A stretch of DNA of 64,000 nucleotides from Lysobacter capsici (GCF_014779555.2 NZ_CP094357.1:4464001-4528000), one strand, 5' to 3'; shown: positions 52,343-61,573, counted from the first letter of the stretch. Numbers and translations: made by a program. The notes: generated by a model from the letters alone, not told the origin.

Positions 52343-52840
52343 ATGACCGTCGCCGTCCCGCCCGACCACCACGCGACCGAGCCGCGCGCCCACGCTTCCA
52401 AGAGCGGGGCCACGCGAGGCCAGGCCCCGCAGGCCGGCGCCGAGCGCCGGATGACCCCGCTGTCGTGGCTGCTGCTGGTCCTGGGCATCTTCGGCTTCGC
52501 CGCGTTCTGGGTCCTGCTGAGCCTGGCCTGGGACCGCCAATGCAGCTGGATGGCGGTGCTGGGCGCGCTCGACATCGCCTGGATGATGCGCCTGGGCGGC
52601 TGGCGCCCGGGCCCGCGCCGGCTCGCGTTCGGCGTGCTGGCGACCGTGGCGATCGTGCTGTTCGCCAACTGGGGCATCGCCGCGGGCCAGTACGGCGCGG
52701 TGATGGGCCTGGATCCGCTGGACTCGGCGTCCAAGCTGGGGCCGAACTTCTTCCTGATCCTGTTCCAGCTGGCCAACACCGGCATGGACCTGATCTGGCT
52801 GGGGATCGCGCTGATCGTCGCGGCGGTGGCGTCGCGCTGA
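52343..52840 (+). CDS. Small membrane protein of unknown function
   Basis: A 165-residue protein. The first 40 residues are hydrophilic (His/Ala/Gly-rich), followed by four hydrophobic segments: MTPLSWLLLVLGIFGFAAFWVLLSLAW, WMAVLGALDIAWMMRLGGW, LAFGVLATVAIVLFANWGIAAG and FLILFQLANTGMDLIWLGIALIVAAVA. I do not recognise the family. The ATG at 52343 is chosen because upstream codons overlap the sufT promoter region. It is divergent from sufT by about 100 bp. A palindromic repeat cluster follows. Confidence 0.75.
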   Translation: MTVAVPPDHHATEPRAHASKSGATRGQAPQAGAERRMTPLSWLLLVLGIFGFAAFWVLLSLAWDRQCSWMAVLGALDIAWMMRLGGWRPGPRRLAFGVLATVAIVLFANWGIAAGQYGAVMGLDPLDSASKLGPNFFLILFQLANTGMDLIWLGIALIVAAVASR

Positions 52841-52918
52841 GGCTTGGATCGCGCTGAGGGTTGGGCTGGGTCGGATTGCGGCCGGGCCGGGCCAAGGCGC
52901 GGTTTGCGCCGGTGTTCG

Positions 52919-53180
52919 TGGTTCGCGGTCGCGGCTTGCGCCGCTCCTACAGGGGCTTCGGGTTCGCCCGACCTGGTTCGGGATCGCGCAGTTCCTTCGG
53001 TGAGCCCCTGTAGGAGCGACGCGAGTCGCGACCGCGACAAGCAAACGGCGGCGCAACCATCGGCAATCGAAGCAGCGCCGGCCAGACGCTGAAGTTCGCA
53101 GCCTGCATGGCGAATCGAACCGCCGCCTGCGCCGGTATTTGCGGTTCGCGCTCGCGGCTTGCGCCGCTCCTACAGCGGCT
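52919..53180. repeat. GTAGGAGCGGCG-type repeats between the membrane protein and MocR genes
   Basis: Three elements: about 52922-52952 (inverted), 53009-53038 (direct) and 53144-53172 (inverted). They sit between convergent genes, in the 367-bp gap 52841-53207, and can pair with each other. No gene is seen. Confidence 0.75.
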
Positions 53181-53207
53181 GCGGGCCGCTTTCGCCGCGA
53201 CTCGTGC

Positions 53208-54653
53208 CTACTCCGCAAACGCCATCGCCTCCAGGCAATGCGCGAACATCCGCGCCGCCTCTTCGATCTCGACCACCGACAACGCGCCGTAACCGAACAG
53301 CAACCCGGCGCGATCGGGCGGTTCGAAGTAGTACGGCGCGATCGAATACAGCCCCAGCCCGCGGGCCTGGGCGAAGGCGATGAACGCCGCGCCCTGGGCG
53401 GCGTCGCGACCGCGCAGCCACACCACCAGGTGCATGCCGGCATGCGAGTCGTCGATCTGCACCGCATCGCCGGTCAGCCGCCGCAACGACTCCAGCAGCA
53501 CGTCGCGCCGCTGTTTCAGGGTCTTGGCGGTGCGCCGCAGGTGGCGTTCGAAGCCACCGTCGGCGAGAAAATGCGCCAGCGCGGCCTGTTCGATCCCGGG
53601 CGAACCGAAGTCGTCGCACCATTTGGCGCTGATGAAATCGTCGCGCAAACCCGGCGGGGCGACGATGTAGCCCAGCCGCAGCGACGGAAACAGCACTTTC
53701 GAGAACGTGCCGGTGTAGATCACCCGGCGGCCGTCGTCGAGCCCGGCCAGGGCCGCGTGCGGCTGCGCGTCGTAGCGGAATTCGCCGTCGTAGTCGTCTT
53801 CGAAGATCCAGCACTCGTGGCGGTTGGCGTAGTCCAGCAGCGCGCGCCGGCGCGGCAGCGACATCAGCGCGCCGGTCGGGAACTGGTGCGACGGGGTCAC
53901 GCAGATCAAACGCGGCGGGCGCTCGGGCAGCAGGTCGGTGCGCAGGCCTTCGCCGTCGACCGGCACCGGCAGCAGCCGCGCGCCGTGGATCTGCAGCGCT
54001 TCGCGCACGGCGAAGTACTGCGGCTCCTCGATCGCGACTTCGTCGCCTTCGTCCAGCAGCACCCGCGCGGTCAGGCTGATCGCCTGCTGGGTGCCGGTGC
54101 AGATCACCACGTCCTCGGGCGCGGCCTGCACGCCGCGGCGCAGCGACAGGTACTCGCACACCGCCGCGCGCAGCGCCGGCAGGCCCTGCGCGGGCGGGTA
54201 GTTCGGCGGCTGGTACGCGGCCGCGTGCGACAGCGCGCGCGCCCAGGCCGAGGTCAGCAGCGGATTGGTGAACGGCACCCCGTACTGGAAGCTGTGCAAG
54301 GTGCCCGGCGCGCGCCGGCCGGGGATGTTGGCGTGATCGTGATAGCGGCGCAGGCGCCGCGCGTAGGCGCTTTGCGCGGCGATCCGCGTCGGCGGCTCGC
54401 TGCGCGGCTGCACCGGTGCGCCGGGCAGGGCCACGTAGCTGCCGGAGCCGACCCGGGCCTGCATGAAGCCTTCCGCGCGCAGTTGTTCGTAGGCCGCCAG
54501 CACCGTGTTGCGCGACACGCCGAGTTGCTGGGCCAGCAGCCGGGTCGGCGGAAACCGCATCCCGGCCGGCAGCCGGCCGGCCAGCACGGCCTCTTTCAGC
54601 GACCGGACCAATTGGCCGTGCAAAGGCCCCCGGCCGTCCAGCGGCAGATACAT
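53208..54653 (-). CDS. MocR-type transcriptional regulator (GntR HTH fused to PLP aminotransferase fold)
   Basis: A 481-residue protein. Residues about 1-75 are a GntR-type winged helix (LHGQLVRSLKEAVLAGRLPAGMRFPPTRLLAQQLGVSRNTVLAAYEQLRAEGF). The remainder is a class I aminotransferase fold: VVICTGTQQAISLTARVL, then WIFEDDYDGEFRY (PLP ring-binding Asp), then YTGTFSKVLFPSLRLGY (the lysine that binds PLP). MocR proteins such as PdxR sense PLP or amino acids and usually control a nearby or divergent gene. The divergent neighbour here is an AraC regulator, which may be the target. The regulated pathway cannot be named. Confidence 0.93.
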   Translation of the reverse strand: MYLPLDGRGPLHGQLVRSLKEAVLAGRLPAGMRFPPTRLLAQQLGVSRNTVLAAYEQLRAEGFMQARVGSGSYVALPGAPVQPRSEPPTRIAAQSAYARRLRRYHDHANIPGRRAPGTLHSFQYGVPFTNPLLTSAWARALSHAAAYQPPNYPPAQGLPALRAAVCEYLSLRRGVQAAPEDVVICTGTQQAISLTARVLLDEGDEVAIEEPQYFAVREALQIHGARLLPVPVDGEGLRTDLLPERPPRLICVTPSHQFPTGALMSLPRRRALLDYANRHECWIFEDDYDGEFRYDAQPHAALAGLDDGRRVIYTGTFSKVLFPSLRLGYIVAPPGLRDDFISAKWCDDFGSPGIEQAALAHFLADGGFERHLRRTAKTLKQRRDVLLESLRRLTGDAVQIDDSHAGMHLVVWLRGRDAAQGAAFIAFAQARGLGLYSIAPYYFEPPDRAGLLFGYGALSVVEIEEAARMFAHCLEAMAFAE

Positions 54654-54929
54654 GGCGTGGCTCCGGATTGGCCCCCGCGGGCCGGGTTTGCGGCCGATAG
54701 TGCCAAGCCAATCGGCGAGTTGCGAGGCGTGGCGCGCGAGTCGGTCGTTCCCGGCACATCGATGGTATCGCCCCGGCGCAATGCCGGGCAGCCCGGGCGA
54801 CCCGGGCCGGCACCGATTGGCTCCTTCGAGGCCAGGGTAATTGGCCCTCCAGATGACGGCTCCGGGTGGCTAGCTTAGGGGCCAACCGCTGTGGTTTCCC
54901 TACTGCCGCACACCCCCCATGAGGCCCGT

Positions 54930-55802
54930 ATGAGCCTGCATCACCATCGCATCCACTTCGCCGAACACCTCGACCTGTCGGCGTCCCGCCCGACCCTGCA
55001 CCTGGTCCGCGCCTCCGGCCGGGCGGTCCAGCTGGACCTGCCGAGCGGCTGGCTGTCGCTGTGGCTGCCGCTGCGCGGCCCGCTGCGGCTGGAGTCGGCC
55101 GACAGCACCTGGGAGCTCGCTCCCGGGCACCTGCAGATCTGGCGCGACGGCCGCCTGCGAAGCAGCGCGCGCGTGCCGTGCTGGTGGCTGTGCCTGTGCG
55201 GCCCGGAAGCCGCGTGGCGCCCGCACCTGCTGACCGGTCCCGACGACGGCGCGCAGGACCTGTTCCCCTGGGAAGGCCTGGCCCCGCGCGACGCGCAGCG
55301 GCTGCTGGTGCGGCTGGCGCGGCTGGCCGCGCAACCCGACGAGTTGGCCGCCAACGGCGAGGCCCTGGTCCGCACGCTGTGTTCGCTGTTGCTGGAACAA
55401 CAACGCGATCTGCAGGCGCGCCTGCCGCGCTGCAGCGGCCGCACCCAGCGCCGGCGCCAGCAGACCTTGCTGCGGCTGCTGCGCGTGCAGCACCTGATCC
55501 GCCGGCATCCGGAGATCCGTCTGGACCTCAACCGCCTCGCCCGCAGCGCCAATTATTCGCCCTGCCACCTGATCCGCATCTACCGCGACGTGTTCGACGA
55601 AACCCCGACCGAGTATGCCGCGCGCCTGCGCTCGGACCGCGCCTGGCGCATGGTCCGCGACACCCGCATGCCGGTGTGCGAGATCACCGAGGCGCTGGGG
55701 TTCGAAAGCCAGAGTGCGTTCTGCCGTGCGTTCAAGAATTCGTTCGGGGTGACGGCGACGCAGGCGAGGCGGTTGGAGCGGGCGGTGGTGCGGGCGGCTT
55801 GA
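54930..55802 (+). CDS. AraC-family transcriptional regulator
   Basis: A 290-residue protein from the ATG at 54930, which has GAGG before it; a GTG at 54891 would add 13 residues. The N-terminal half is a cupin-like sensor region (VQLDLPSGWLSLWLPLRGPLRLES, ELAPGHLQIWRDGRLR). The C-terminal 100 residues hold the two helix-turn-helix units of the AraC family: LDLNRLARSANYSPCHLIRIYRDVF and VCEITEALGFESQSAFCRAFKNSFGVT. It is divergent from the MocR gene; 276 bp separate the two and would hold both promoters. The inducer is unknown. Confidence 0.92.
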   Translation: MSLHHHRIHFAEHLDLSASRPTLHLVRASGRAVQLDLPSGWLSLWLPLRGPLRLESADSTWELAPGHLQIWRDGRLRSSARVPCWWLCLCGPEAAWRPHLLTGPDDGAQDLFPWEGLAPRDAQRLLVRLARLAAQPDELAANGEALVRTLCSLLLEQQRDLQARLPRCSGRTQRRRQQTLLRLLRVQHLIRRHPEIRLDLNRLARSANYSPCHLIRIYRDVFDETPTEYAARLRSDRAWRMVRDTRMPVCEITEALGFESQSAFCRAFKNSFGVTATQARRLERAVVRAA

Positions 55803-55805
55803 TTG

Positions 55806-55990
55806 GGTGGGGATTCGGGATTCGGGAATCGGGAATCGGGAATCGGATTTTCCAAAGGCGCGCATCGGTCATGCAATCGCTCGTGAGTCATGACGTTTAA
55901 GTCACTGGATTCCCGCGTTCGCGGGAATGACGAGCAAAAGCACGAACGCGCGAAACACTTTCAAGCCGTCATTCCCGCGAACGCGGGCTC
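55806..55990. repeat. GGGAATC heptamers and facing CGTTCGCGGG hairpins
   Basis: GGGATTC/GGGAATC heptamers at about 55811-55846, right after the AraC gene. ATTCCCGCGTTCGCGGGAAT at about 55909-55928 and its mirror near 55970-55990. This covers most of the 374-bp gap 55803-56176; no gene is seen. Confidence 0.75.
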
Positions 55991-56176
55991 CGCTGTACTT
56001 CGGCGGAGCCGAATATCCAGCGACTTTTTCTCAAGACCGTTGAGTGACTCGGTCTGGCTGCATACGTCCTACACGCCAATCGCATACCGCCGCATCTGCA
56101 ACACCCCGCAGCGAGCGAACCACGCATCGACCTCAAACAGCGACAGCCGCCCCACCCTCTCCAACCCGAGCCCACC

Positions 56177-56674
56177 ATGCCCGCCACCACCCGCTCCCTG
56201 CCCCTGTGGACCGCCATCGGCGGACTCATCGCCGGCACCCTAGACATCGTCTACGCGATCACCTACTGGGGCCTCACCAAGCACGTTCCCGCACAACGCA
56301 TCCTGCACAGCGTCGCGTCCGGCCTGATCGGGCGCGAGGCGGCGCTGGCCGGCGGCGCGGCGACCGCGTCGCTGGGCTTGTTCCTGCACTACTTCATCGC
56401 CCTGGTGATGGCCGCGGTGTACGCCGCCGCCGCGCGCAAACTCGACTGGATGCGCCGCCACCCGTGGCTGGCCTCGACCGTGTACGGCCTGTGGCTGTTC
56501 GTGGCGATGAACTTCATCGTCGTGCCGCTCTCGCGCGCCGGCGCCAAGGGCCTGCCGCCGGACGTGCTGTGGATCGTGCTCAGCGTGGCGGTGCATATCG
56601 CGTTCGTGGCCTGGCCGATCGCCTGGGCGGTGAATCGCGCGCTGTCGAGTCAGGGATCGCGTCATGGGCGCTGA
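56177..56674 (+). CDS. Small inner-membrane protein of unknown function
   Basis: A 165-residue protein with four membrane segments: LWTAIGGLIAGTLDIVYAITYW, FLHYFIALVMAAVYAAAA, LASTVYGLWLFVAMNFIVVPLS and LWIVLSVAVHIAFVAWPIAWAV. The pattern (an N-terminal GGLIAGTLDI and a middle FLHYFIA) recurs in small proteins of Xanthomonadaceae annotated as hypothetical. Its end overlaps the start of the cytochrome P460 gene by 11 bp, so the two are likely co-translated, and it may be a membrane partner of that haem protein. Confidence 0.78.
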   Translation: MPATTRSLPLWTAIGGLIAGTLDIVYAITYWGLTKHVPAQRILHSVASGLIGREAALAGGAATASLGLFLHYFIALVMAAVYAAAARKLDWMRRHPWLASTVYGLWLFVAMNFIVVPLSRAGAKGLPPDVLWIVLSVAVHIAFVAWPIAWAVNRALSSQGSRHGR

Positions 56675-57266
56675 TCGTGATCGCGGCGCGCGACCCGCGC
56701 CGTCGCGGCTGACATCGGCGATGTTGAACGCGGCCGTGTTCGCGCTGGCGATCAGCTGCTGGGCCAGCGCCGCCACACCGCCGGCCGTCGCCGACGACAC
56801 GCTCGCAAGCGCCGCGCGCGCCGAAGACCGCATCGCCTATCCGACCGGCTATGCGCGCTGGACCCACATCCGCAGCGGCCTGATCACCGCCAAGCACCCG
56901 GCGTTCGCGCGCTTCGGCGGCCTGCACCACATCTACGCCAACCCGGCCTCGCTCGAGGGCTATCGCAACGGCCGCTACGCCGACGGCTCGGTGCTGGTCT
57001 ACGACCTGTTCGAAACCCGCGACCACGGCGACGGCATCGTCGACCAGGCTCCGCGCCGGCAGATCGACGTGATGGTCAAGGACAGCAAGCGCTTCGCCGC
57101 GACCGGCGGCTGGGGCTACGCCGAATTCGCCGCCGGCACGACGACAGACCGCCTGAACAACACCGATCGCGACGGCTGCGCGGCCTGCCACGCCAGCCGC
57201 AAGCAGCACGGTCATGTGTTCAGCGAATGGCCGAACCGGGTCGAACCGCAGGCCGGCGAGTCGTAA
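56664..57266 (+). CDS. Cytochrome P460-family haem protein
   Basis: A 200-residue exported protein. A signal-like segment lies at about residues 19-43 (AMLNAAVFALAISCWASAATPPAVAD). The mature part has YPTGYARWTHIRSGLI and HHIYANPASLEGYRNGRYADGSVLVYDLFE, typical of cytochrome P460 (a beta-sandwich haem protein). The haem-binding CAACH motif lies near residue 173, close to the C-terminus as in the family. Some P460 enzymes oxidise hydroxylamine using a Lys cross-linked haem; others are c'-beta cytochromes that bind NO. Which applies cannot be told from the sequence. It overlaps the preceding membrane protein gene. Confidence 0.88.
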   Translation: MGADRDRGARPAPSRLTSAMLNAAVFALAISCWASAATPPAVADDTLASAARAEDRIAYPTGYARWTHIRSGLITAKHPAFARFGGLHHIYANPASLEGYRNGRYADGSVLVYDLFETRDHGDGIVDQAPRRQIDVMVKDSKRFAATGGWGYAEFAAGTTTDRLNNTDRDGCAACHASRKQHGHVFSEWPNRVEPQAGES

Positions 57267-57673
57267 CCACCGCATTGGATGCCCGGCCCATCGCGGGCCC
57301 GGGCAGATATTCGAGCCAGTCGGGTGCTGCGCATACGCACCACCGTTCGCGCCCGGTTCCGCACGCGACCGACGAATGCAAACCTCGTCCCGTCCGTTCC
57401 AACGGCGCCTGACGGGCGGTCGAGTGCCCTCGCCGCCCTCGAGGCTCGCGCCGATACGCACCGATCGGGGCGAAAACTGGCGCATCCAGGCCCCATCCGT
57501 CCCCAGCCCCGCCCGAAATGCGAGAATCCGCCCTCGCACCCCTTCTCGACGGCCGCCGGGCGTTCTCGCCGGGCGCCGCATCGACGACGGCACTCCATCG
57601 GACGGCGGCGCCCCGCGCGCCGGCCGACAGCTTCACCCACCGGGCCCGGCGGCCCGGCCCGGCAGGACAGACC
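57267..57673. other. Gap before the DUF1456 gene
   Basis: About 400 bp of GC-rich DNA. The DUF1456 frame is open leftward to 57518, but the extra 52 codons are Arg/Pro/Ala-rich and unlike the family, so they are not counted as coding. No promoter or repeat is clear. Confidence 0.4.
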
Positions 57674-58144
57674 ATGATCACCAACGACGTATTGCGCAGC
57701 ATCCGCTACATGCTCGACCTCAGCGACCTCAAGGTGGTCGAGATCGTCAAACTCGCCGATCCCGACTTCGCCCTCGACAAGGCCGAGGTGCAGGCCTTCC
57801 TCAAGAAGGACGAAGACGAGGGCTACGCCGAATGCAGCGACGCGGTGCTCGCGCGCTTCCTCGACGGGCTGGTGTTCCATTACCGCGGCCGCGACGAGAA
57901 CGCGCCGCCGCGGCCGATGGAAAAGCGGGTCAGCAACAATCTGGTGCTCAAGAAGCTGCGCGTCGCCTTCGAACTCAAGGACGTCGACATGCACCAGGTG
58001 TTCGAACAGGCCGGTTTTCCGGTGTCGAAACCTGAGCTGAGCGCGCTGTTCCGCCAAAGCGACCACAAGAACTTCCGCGCTTGCGGCGATCAGATGCTGC
58101 GCAACTTCCTCAAGGGCCTGACCTTGCGCGTGCGCGGCGGCTGA
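57674..58144 (+). CDS. DUF1456 (YehS-like) protein
   Basis: A 156-residue cytosolic protein made of two copies of a helical unit of about 68 residues: NDVLRSIRYMLDLSDLKVVEI with AFLKKDEDEGYAECSDAVLARFLDGLV, and NLVLKKLRVAFELKDVDMHQVF with ALFRQSDHKNFRACGDQMLRNFLKGL. This duplicated layout is the signature of DUF1456, found as YehS in Escherichia coli. Function unknown; a small regulatory or RNA-related role has been suggested only loosely. The ATG at 57674 matches the family N-terminus MITNDVLR. Confidence 0.92.
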   Translation: MITNDVLRSIRYMLDLSDLKVVEIVKLADPDFALDKAEVQAFLKKDEDEGYAECSDAVLARFLDGLVFHYRGRDENAPPRPMEKRVSNNLVLKKLRVAFELKDVDMHQVFEQAGFPVSKPELSALFRQSDHKNFRACGDQMLRNFLKGLTLRVRGG

Positions 58145-58187
58145 TCGATCAGGCAGCGACGCTCAGCGCGACGCTCGCGACCGCGAC

Positions 58188-59351
58188 TCAACGCCCGGCC
58201 ACCCCGATCCCCACCGGCGCGCCGTTCGCGAACACGATCGGCGCGCCCGCGCGTTGCAGGCGATCGTCTTCGATCCGGAACGTGTACATCGCGCGCTCGA
58301 CGATGCTCTGCGCGAACAATGTGCGCGAATCGTCGGCGAAACCGATGCCCTCGGCCCAGGCCCCGAACGGCGCCTGATCCAGCCGCCGCAGGCGCCGGCC
58401 TTCGATCTTCAACAGCACCACCAGGCTGTCGGGCGAATAGAAGGGATGATCCTTCGGCCGATTGCTCATGTTCTGCACCGCCGCGACCGCGTAGCGGCCA
58501 TCGGGCGAACAGGCGACATCCTCCGGCGCGGAACCGACGCTGACGGTGTCGACGATGCGCGGCCGTGCGCCGGACAGATCGATCAGGCTGACCGTGTCGA
58601 CATCGCCGTTGCCGCTGTCGGCAACGCCGAAGTTGGCGACCACCGCAAGACCGCTGTCGCCGCAGTACGACGGCGTGAACGGAGTGATGCCCGCGCCCAT
58701 CTCGCGGATCGCCGGCAGGCGCAGGCGGTCGTTGTCGACCGCGTACAAGGCCACGCGCTGGCCGTCGGCCTGGGTCACCAGCACATGCTTGCCGTCGGGC
58801 GCGAACCCGGCCGCGAGCGCGCCCATGTTCGCGGCCATCTTCACCGTATCCACCACCGCGACCTTGCCCTCGCGCACCGACAGCACGGTGACGCTGTTGC
58901 CCGGACTCGACGGCACCAGCGCCATCGTGCCGGCCGGGTTCAACTTGATCGAGGACGGCGACACGCCCAGCGCCAGGGTTTGCGTCAGCTTCGGCGCCTT
59001 GCCGCTCAGATCGATCACCGATACGCGATCGTCGTCGGCGTATTTGCCCGGATCGTTCGGATCCAGCCGCGTCGACGAACTGACCAGCGCGAGCTTGCCG
59101 TCGCCCGACACCGCCACCGACGACGGCGCGCCGAGGTAACTGGCCGGCACCCGCACTTCGCCGAACCTGCGCAGCGCACCGTCGGCGAAGCGGAAGAACA
59201 CCGCCGAATCGCGATGCGGCCCGGGCGCGATCGCGCCGGCGCCGTCTTTCAGGATCACCTTCGAATCCACCGCGACGCCGACGACCTGGCTCGCGGCGGC
59301 GAACGGCAATACGGCGGCGACGACGGCGAGCGATACGGCGCGTAGCTTCAT
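58188..59351 (-). CDS. Exported beta-propeller protein (YncE/lactonase-like)
   Basis: A 387-residue protein with a signal peptide (MKLRAVSLAVVAAVLPFAAASQ). It is built of repeats of about 45 residues typical of YVTN/YncE seven-bladed propellers: SSVAVSGDGKLALVSSS, SSIKLNPAGTMALVPSSPGNSVTVLSV, AAGFAPDGKHVLVTQADGQRVALYAV, EDVACSPDGRYAVAAVQN and IGFADDSRTLFAQSI. The propeller presents surface loops for binding or, in the lactonase group, catalysis; no catalytic residues could be assigned. The start at 59351 was chosen because it begins the signal peptide. Monocistronic. Confidence 0.82.
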   Translation of the reverse strand: MKLRAVSLAVVAAVLPFAAASQVVGVAVDSKVILKDGAGAIAPGPHRDSAVFFRFADGALRRFGEVRVPASYLGAPSSVAVSGDGKLALVSSSTRLDPNDPGKYADDDRVSVIDLSGKAPKLTQTLALGVSPSSIKLNPAGTMALVPSSPGNSVTVLSVREGKVAVVDTVKMAANMGALAAGFAPDGKHVLVTQADGQRVALYAVDNDRLRLPAIREMGAGITPFTPSYCGDSGLAVVANFGVADSGNGDVDTVSLIDLSGARPRIVDTVSVGSAPEDVACSPDGRYAVAAVQNMSNRPKDHPFYSPDSLVVLLKIEGRRLRRLDQAPFGAWAEGIGFADDSRTLFAQSIVERAMYTFRIEDDRLQRAGAPIVFANGAPVGIGVAGR

Positions 59352-59482
59352 GACGGCGAATCCTGCGGGGCTTAGCCGTCGATCATCGGCAAACCGGCGC
59401 GGACTGCCCAATCCCAAACGTCACCACTTCGCCCTGCGCCGATTCCGCGCGGCATCGGCTCAAGAGCCGGGTGACGGCTCGC

Positions 59483-59968
59483 TCAATCCCACCAGTTGAA
59501 CAAGGCATCGCCGAGTCTTCGCGGCTGCCAGTAAGCGACATCGTTCGGTGATCGCTGCGGAAAATCCCCGGGCACCGCCATCGACAGGTCGTACGAAGAC
59601 CACATTTCGATGCCATGGAAATCGGCCATCGCCGCGATGATTCCCTCGTGGTCGAGGAACTCCGGCTCGTACAGATGGGTCCAGCCCAGCGGCGGCCACT
59701 CGATGCCGGGGTCGGCGGCGTGCCTGAATTCGCGCGGCATCACCGCGGCCCAGGCGTCGTAGTCGAGCGAATACAACAGATAGATCCGCCGCGGGGTTGC
59801 CCACGGCTGCGGCTCGTCCAGCATCACCGCGACGAAATTCCGCGCGGCATCGGGTTCGTCAATCGTCAGTATCCGCGCGCCGATACGCTGGGCGACCGGA
59901 TGAACGATGCCGCGAATCTCGGCCAGCGATAAATGCTGGCCGAGCGGGCTGAGCCGTATCTCGCGCAC
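59483..59968 (-). CDS. Hypothetical protein, 161 aa
   Basis: A cytosolic-looking protein without signal or membrane segment. It is rich in Trp, Pro and Asp: RIYLLYSLDYDAWAAVMPREFRHAAD, IEWPPLGWTHLYEPEFLDHEGIIAAMADF, IEMWSSYDLSMAVPGDF, ending ALFNWWD. Codon use matches the genome. I do not recognise the family. The many aromatic residues suggest a compact domain such as those of small immunity-like proteins, but there is no toxin gene nearby to support that. It lies 36 bp downstream of pntB and may be co-transcribed with it. Confidence 0.65.
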   Translation of the reverse strand: MREIRLSPLGQHLSLAEIRGIVHPVAQRIGARILTIDEPDAARNFVAVMLDEPQPWATPRRIYLLYSLDYDAWAAVMPREFRHAADPGIEWPPLGWTHLYEPEFLDHEGIIAAMADFHGIEMWSSYDLSMAVPGDFPQRSPNDVAYWQPRRLGDALFNWWD

Positions 59969-60004
59969 GTTCCCTGCGTTCGGGTTCGCGATGCGTTGAA
60001 GCGA

Positions 60005-61573
60005 TCAATGCCCGCCGTCGAGCCCCTTCAACTCCGACACCAAGGCACTGGCCATTTCCGCGCCGTCGCCGTACAGCATGCGGGTGTTGTCGGCATAGAA
60101 CAGCGCATTCTCGATGCCGGCGAAACCGGTGCCCTTGCCGCGCTTGATCACGATCGTGTTCTTGGAATTGATCACGTCCAGGATCGGCATGCCGTAGATC
60201 GGCGAGGCCGGATCGGTCTTGGCGACCGGGTTGACCACGTCGTTGGCGCCGATCACCAGCGACACGTCGGTGTTGGCGAACTCGGGGTTGATGTCGTCCA
60301 TGTCGACGATCAGGTCGTAGGGCACGCCGGCTTCGGCCAGCAGCACGTTCATGTGCCCGGGCATGCGCCCGGCGACCGGATGGATCGCGAATTTCACCTT
60401 GACCCCGCGCTCCATCAGCTTCTGGGTGAGTTCCCAGATCTTGTGCTGCGCCTGCGCGACCGCCAGGCCGTAACCGGGCACGATCACCACGCGTTCGGCG
60501 AAGGCCATCATCGCGGCGACGTCGCCGGCTTCGATCGGCTTCTGGGTGCCGCTGATTTCCTGGGCTTCGCCGCCGCCGCCGAAATTCGAGAACAGCACGC
60601 CGCTGATCGGCCGGTTCATCGCCTTGGCCATCAACCGCGTCAGCAGCATGCCGGCCGCGCCGACCATGGTGCCGGCGATGATCAACGCCTCGTTGCCGAG
60701 CACATAGCCTTCGAACGCCACCGCCAGGCCGGTGAACGCGTTGTACAGCGAAATCACCACCGGCATGTCGGCGCCGCCGATCGGCAGGGTCATCAGCACG
60801 CCCAGGGCGAGCGCGACCACGAAGAAGGCGATGATGATCGGCACGTTGAGGGTCATGAACGCGGTGATGCCCAGCGCGACCATCGCCAGCGCGACGATCG
60901 CGTTGAACACCTGCTGGCCCGGAAACACCACGCGCCGGTCGAGGCGACCGTCGAGCTTGGCCCAGGCGATCACCGAACCCGACAGCGAAATCGCGCCGAT
61001 CGCCGCGCCGATCACCGCCAGCACCAGCGACACGCTCGGGGTCTGCATCGCGATCACGCCGCGTTCGATCTGCGCCTGCAGCGGATCGGCCGGCATCCGC
61101 GCCGACAGCCGCAGCAGTTCGACCGCGCCGATCGCCGCCGCCGAACCGCCGCCCATGCCGTTGTACAGCGCGACCATCTGCGGCATGTCGGTGATCGCGA
61201 CCTTCTTGCCCGATACCCATGCCAGCACCGTGCCGATAAGCAGCGCCAGCGCGATCAGACCGAAGTTGTGGACGCCCGGCAACGCGAACGTGGCCACCGT
61301 GGCGATGACCATGCCCGCGCCGGCCCAGCGGATGCCGCTGCGCGCGGTCACCGGCGAGGCCATGCGCTGCAGGCCCAGCAGGAACAAGGTGGCGGCGACG
61401 AGATAACTGCTCTTGACCAAGATCGGCAACAGATCCATCAGGACGCGCGCTCCATAGAAAGACAGCTGCCCGGACGGCAGGACGTAACCGAGGAAGGACA
61501 GGCCGGCGACCAGCGCCAGGCCGATGACGGCGGCCGCGGCGATCGCGGCGAATGCTCGGGCGTTCTCATTCAA
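60005..61573 (-). CDS. pntB: NAD(P) transhydrogenase subunit beta
   Basis: PntB is the membrane and NADP-binding subunit of the proton-translocating transhydrogenase, which makes NADPH from NADH using the proton gradient. Seen are about nine membrane segments (SSYLVAATLFLLGLQRM to VVISLYNAFTGLAVAFEGYVLGN), then the NADP-binding dIII domain: VIVPGYGLAVAQAQHKIWEL, IHPVAGRMPGHMNVLLAEAGVPYDLIVDMDDIN and RGKGTGFAGIENALFYADNTRMLYGDG. The frame can start at a TTG at 61573 that overlaps the pntAb stop codon, giving 522 residues with one extra membrane segment, or at the ATG at 61438, closer to the E. coli N-terminus. Cotranscribed with pntAb upstream. Confidence 0.95.
   Translation of the reverse strand: MNENARAFAAIAAAAVIGLALVAGLSFLGYVLPSGQLSFYGARVLMDLLPILVKSSYLVAATLFLLGLQRMASPVTARSGIRWAGAGMVIATVATFALPGVHNFGLIALALLIGTVLAWVSGKKVAITDMPQMVALYNGMGGGSAAAIGAVELLRLSARMPADPLQAQIERGVIAMQTPSVSLVLAVIGAAIGAISLSGSVIAWAKLDGRLDRRVVFPGQQVFNAIVALAMVALGITAFMTLNVPIIIAFFVVALALGVLMTLPIGGADMPVVISLYNAFTGLAVAFEGYVLGNEALIIAGTMVGAAGMLLTRLMAKAMNRPISGVLFSNFGGGGEAQEISGTQKPIEAGDVAAMMAFAERVVIVPGYGLAVAQAQHKIWELTQKLMERGVKVKFAIHPVAGRMPGHMNVLLAEAGVPYDLIVDMDDINPEFANTDVSLVIGANDVVNPVAKTDPASPIYGMPILDVINSKNTIVIKRGKGTGFAGIENALFYADNTRMLYGDGAEMASALVSELKGLDGGH

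Noticed and set aside
57518-57673. N-terminal extension of the DUF1456 protein
   Set aside because: The extra 52 codons are Arg/Pro/Ala-rich and unlike the family; the ATG at 57674 gives the usual N-terminus.
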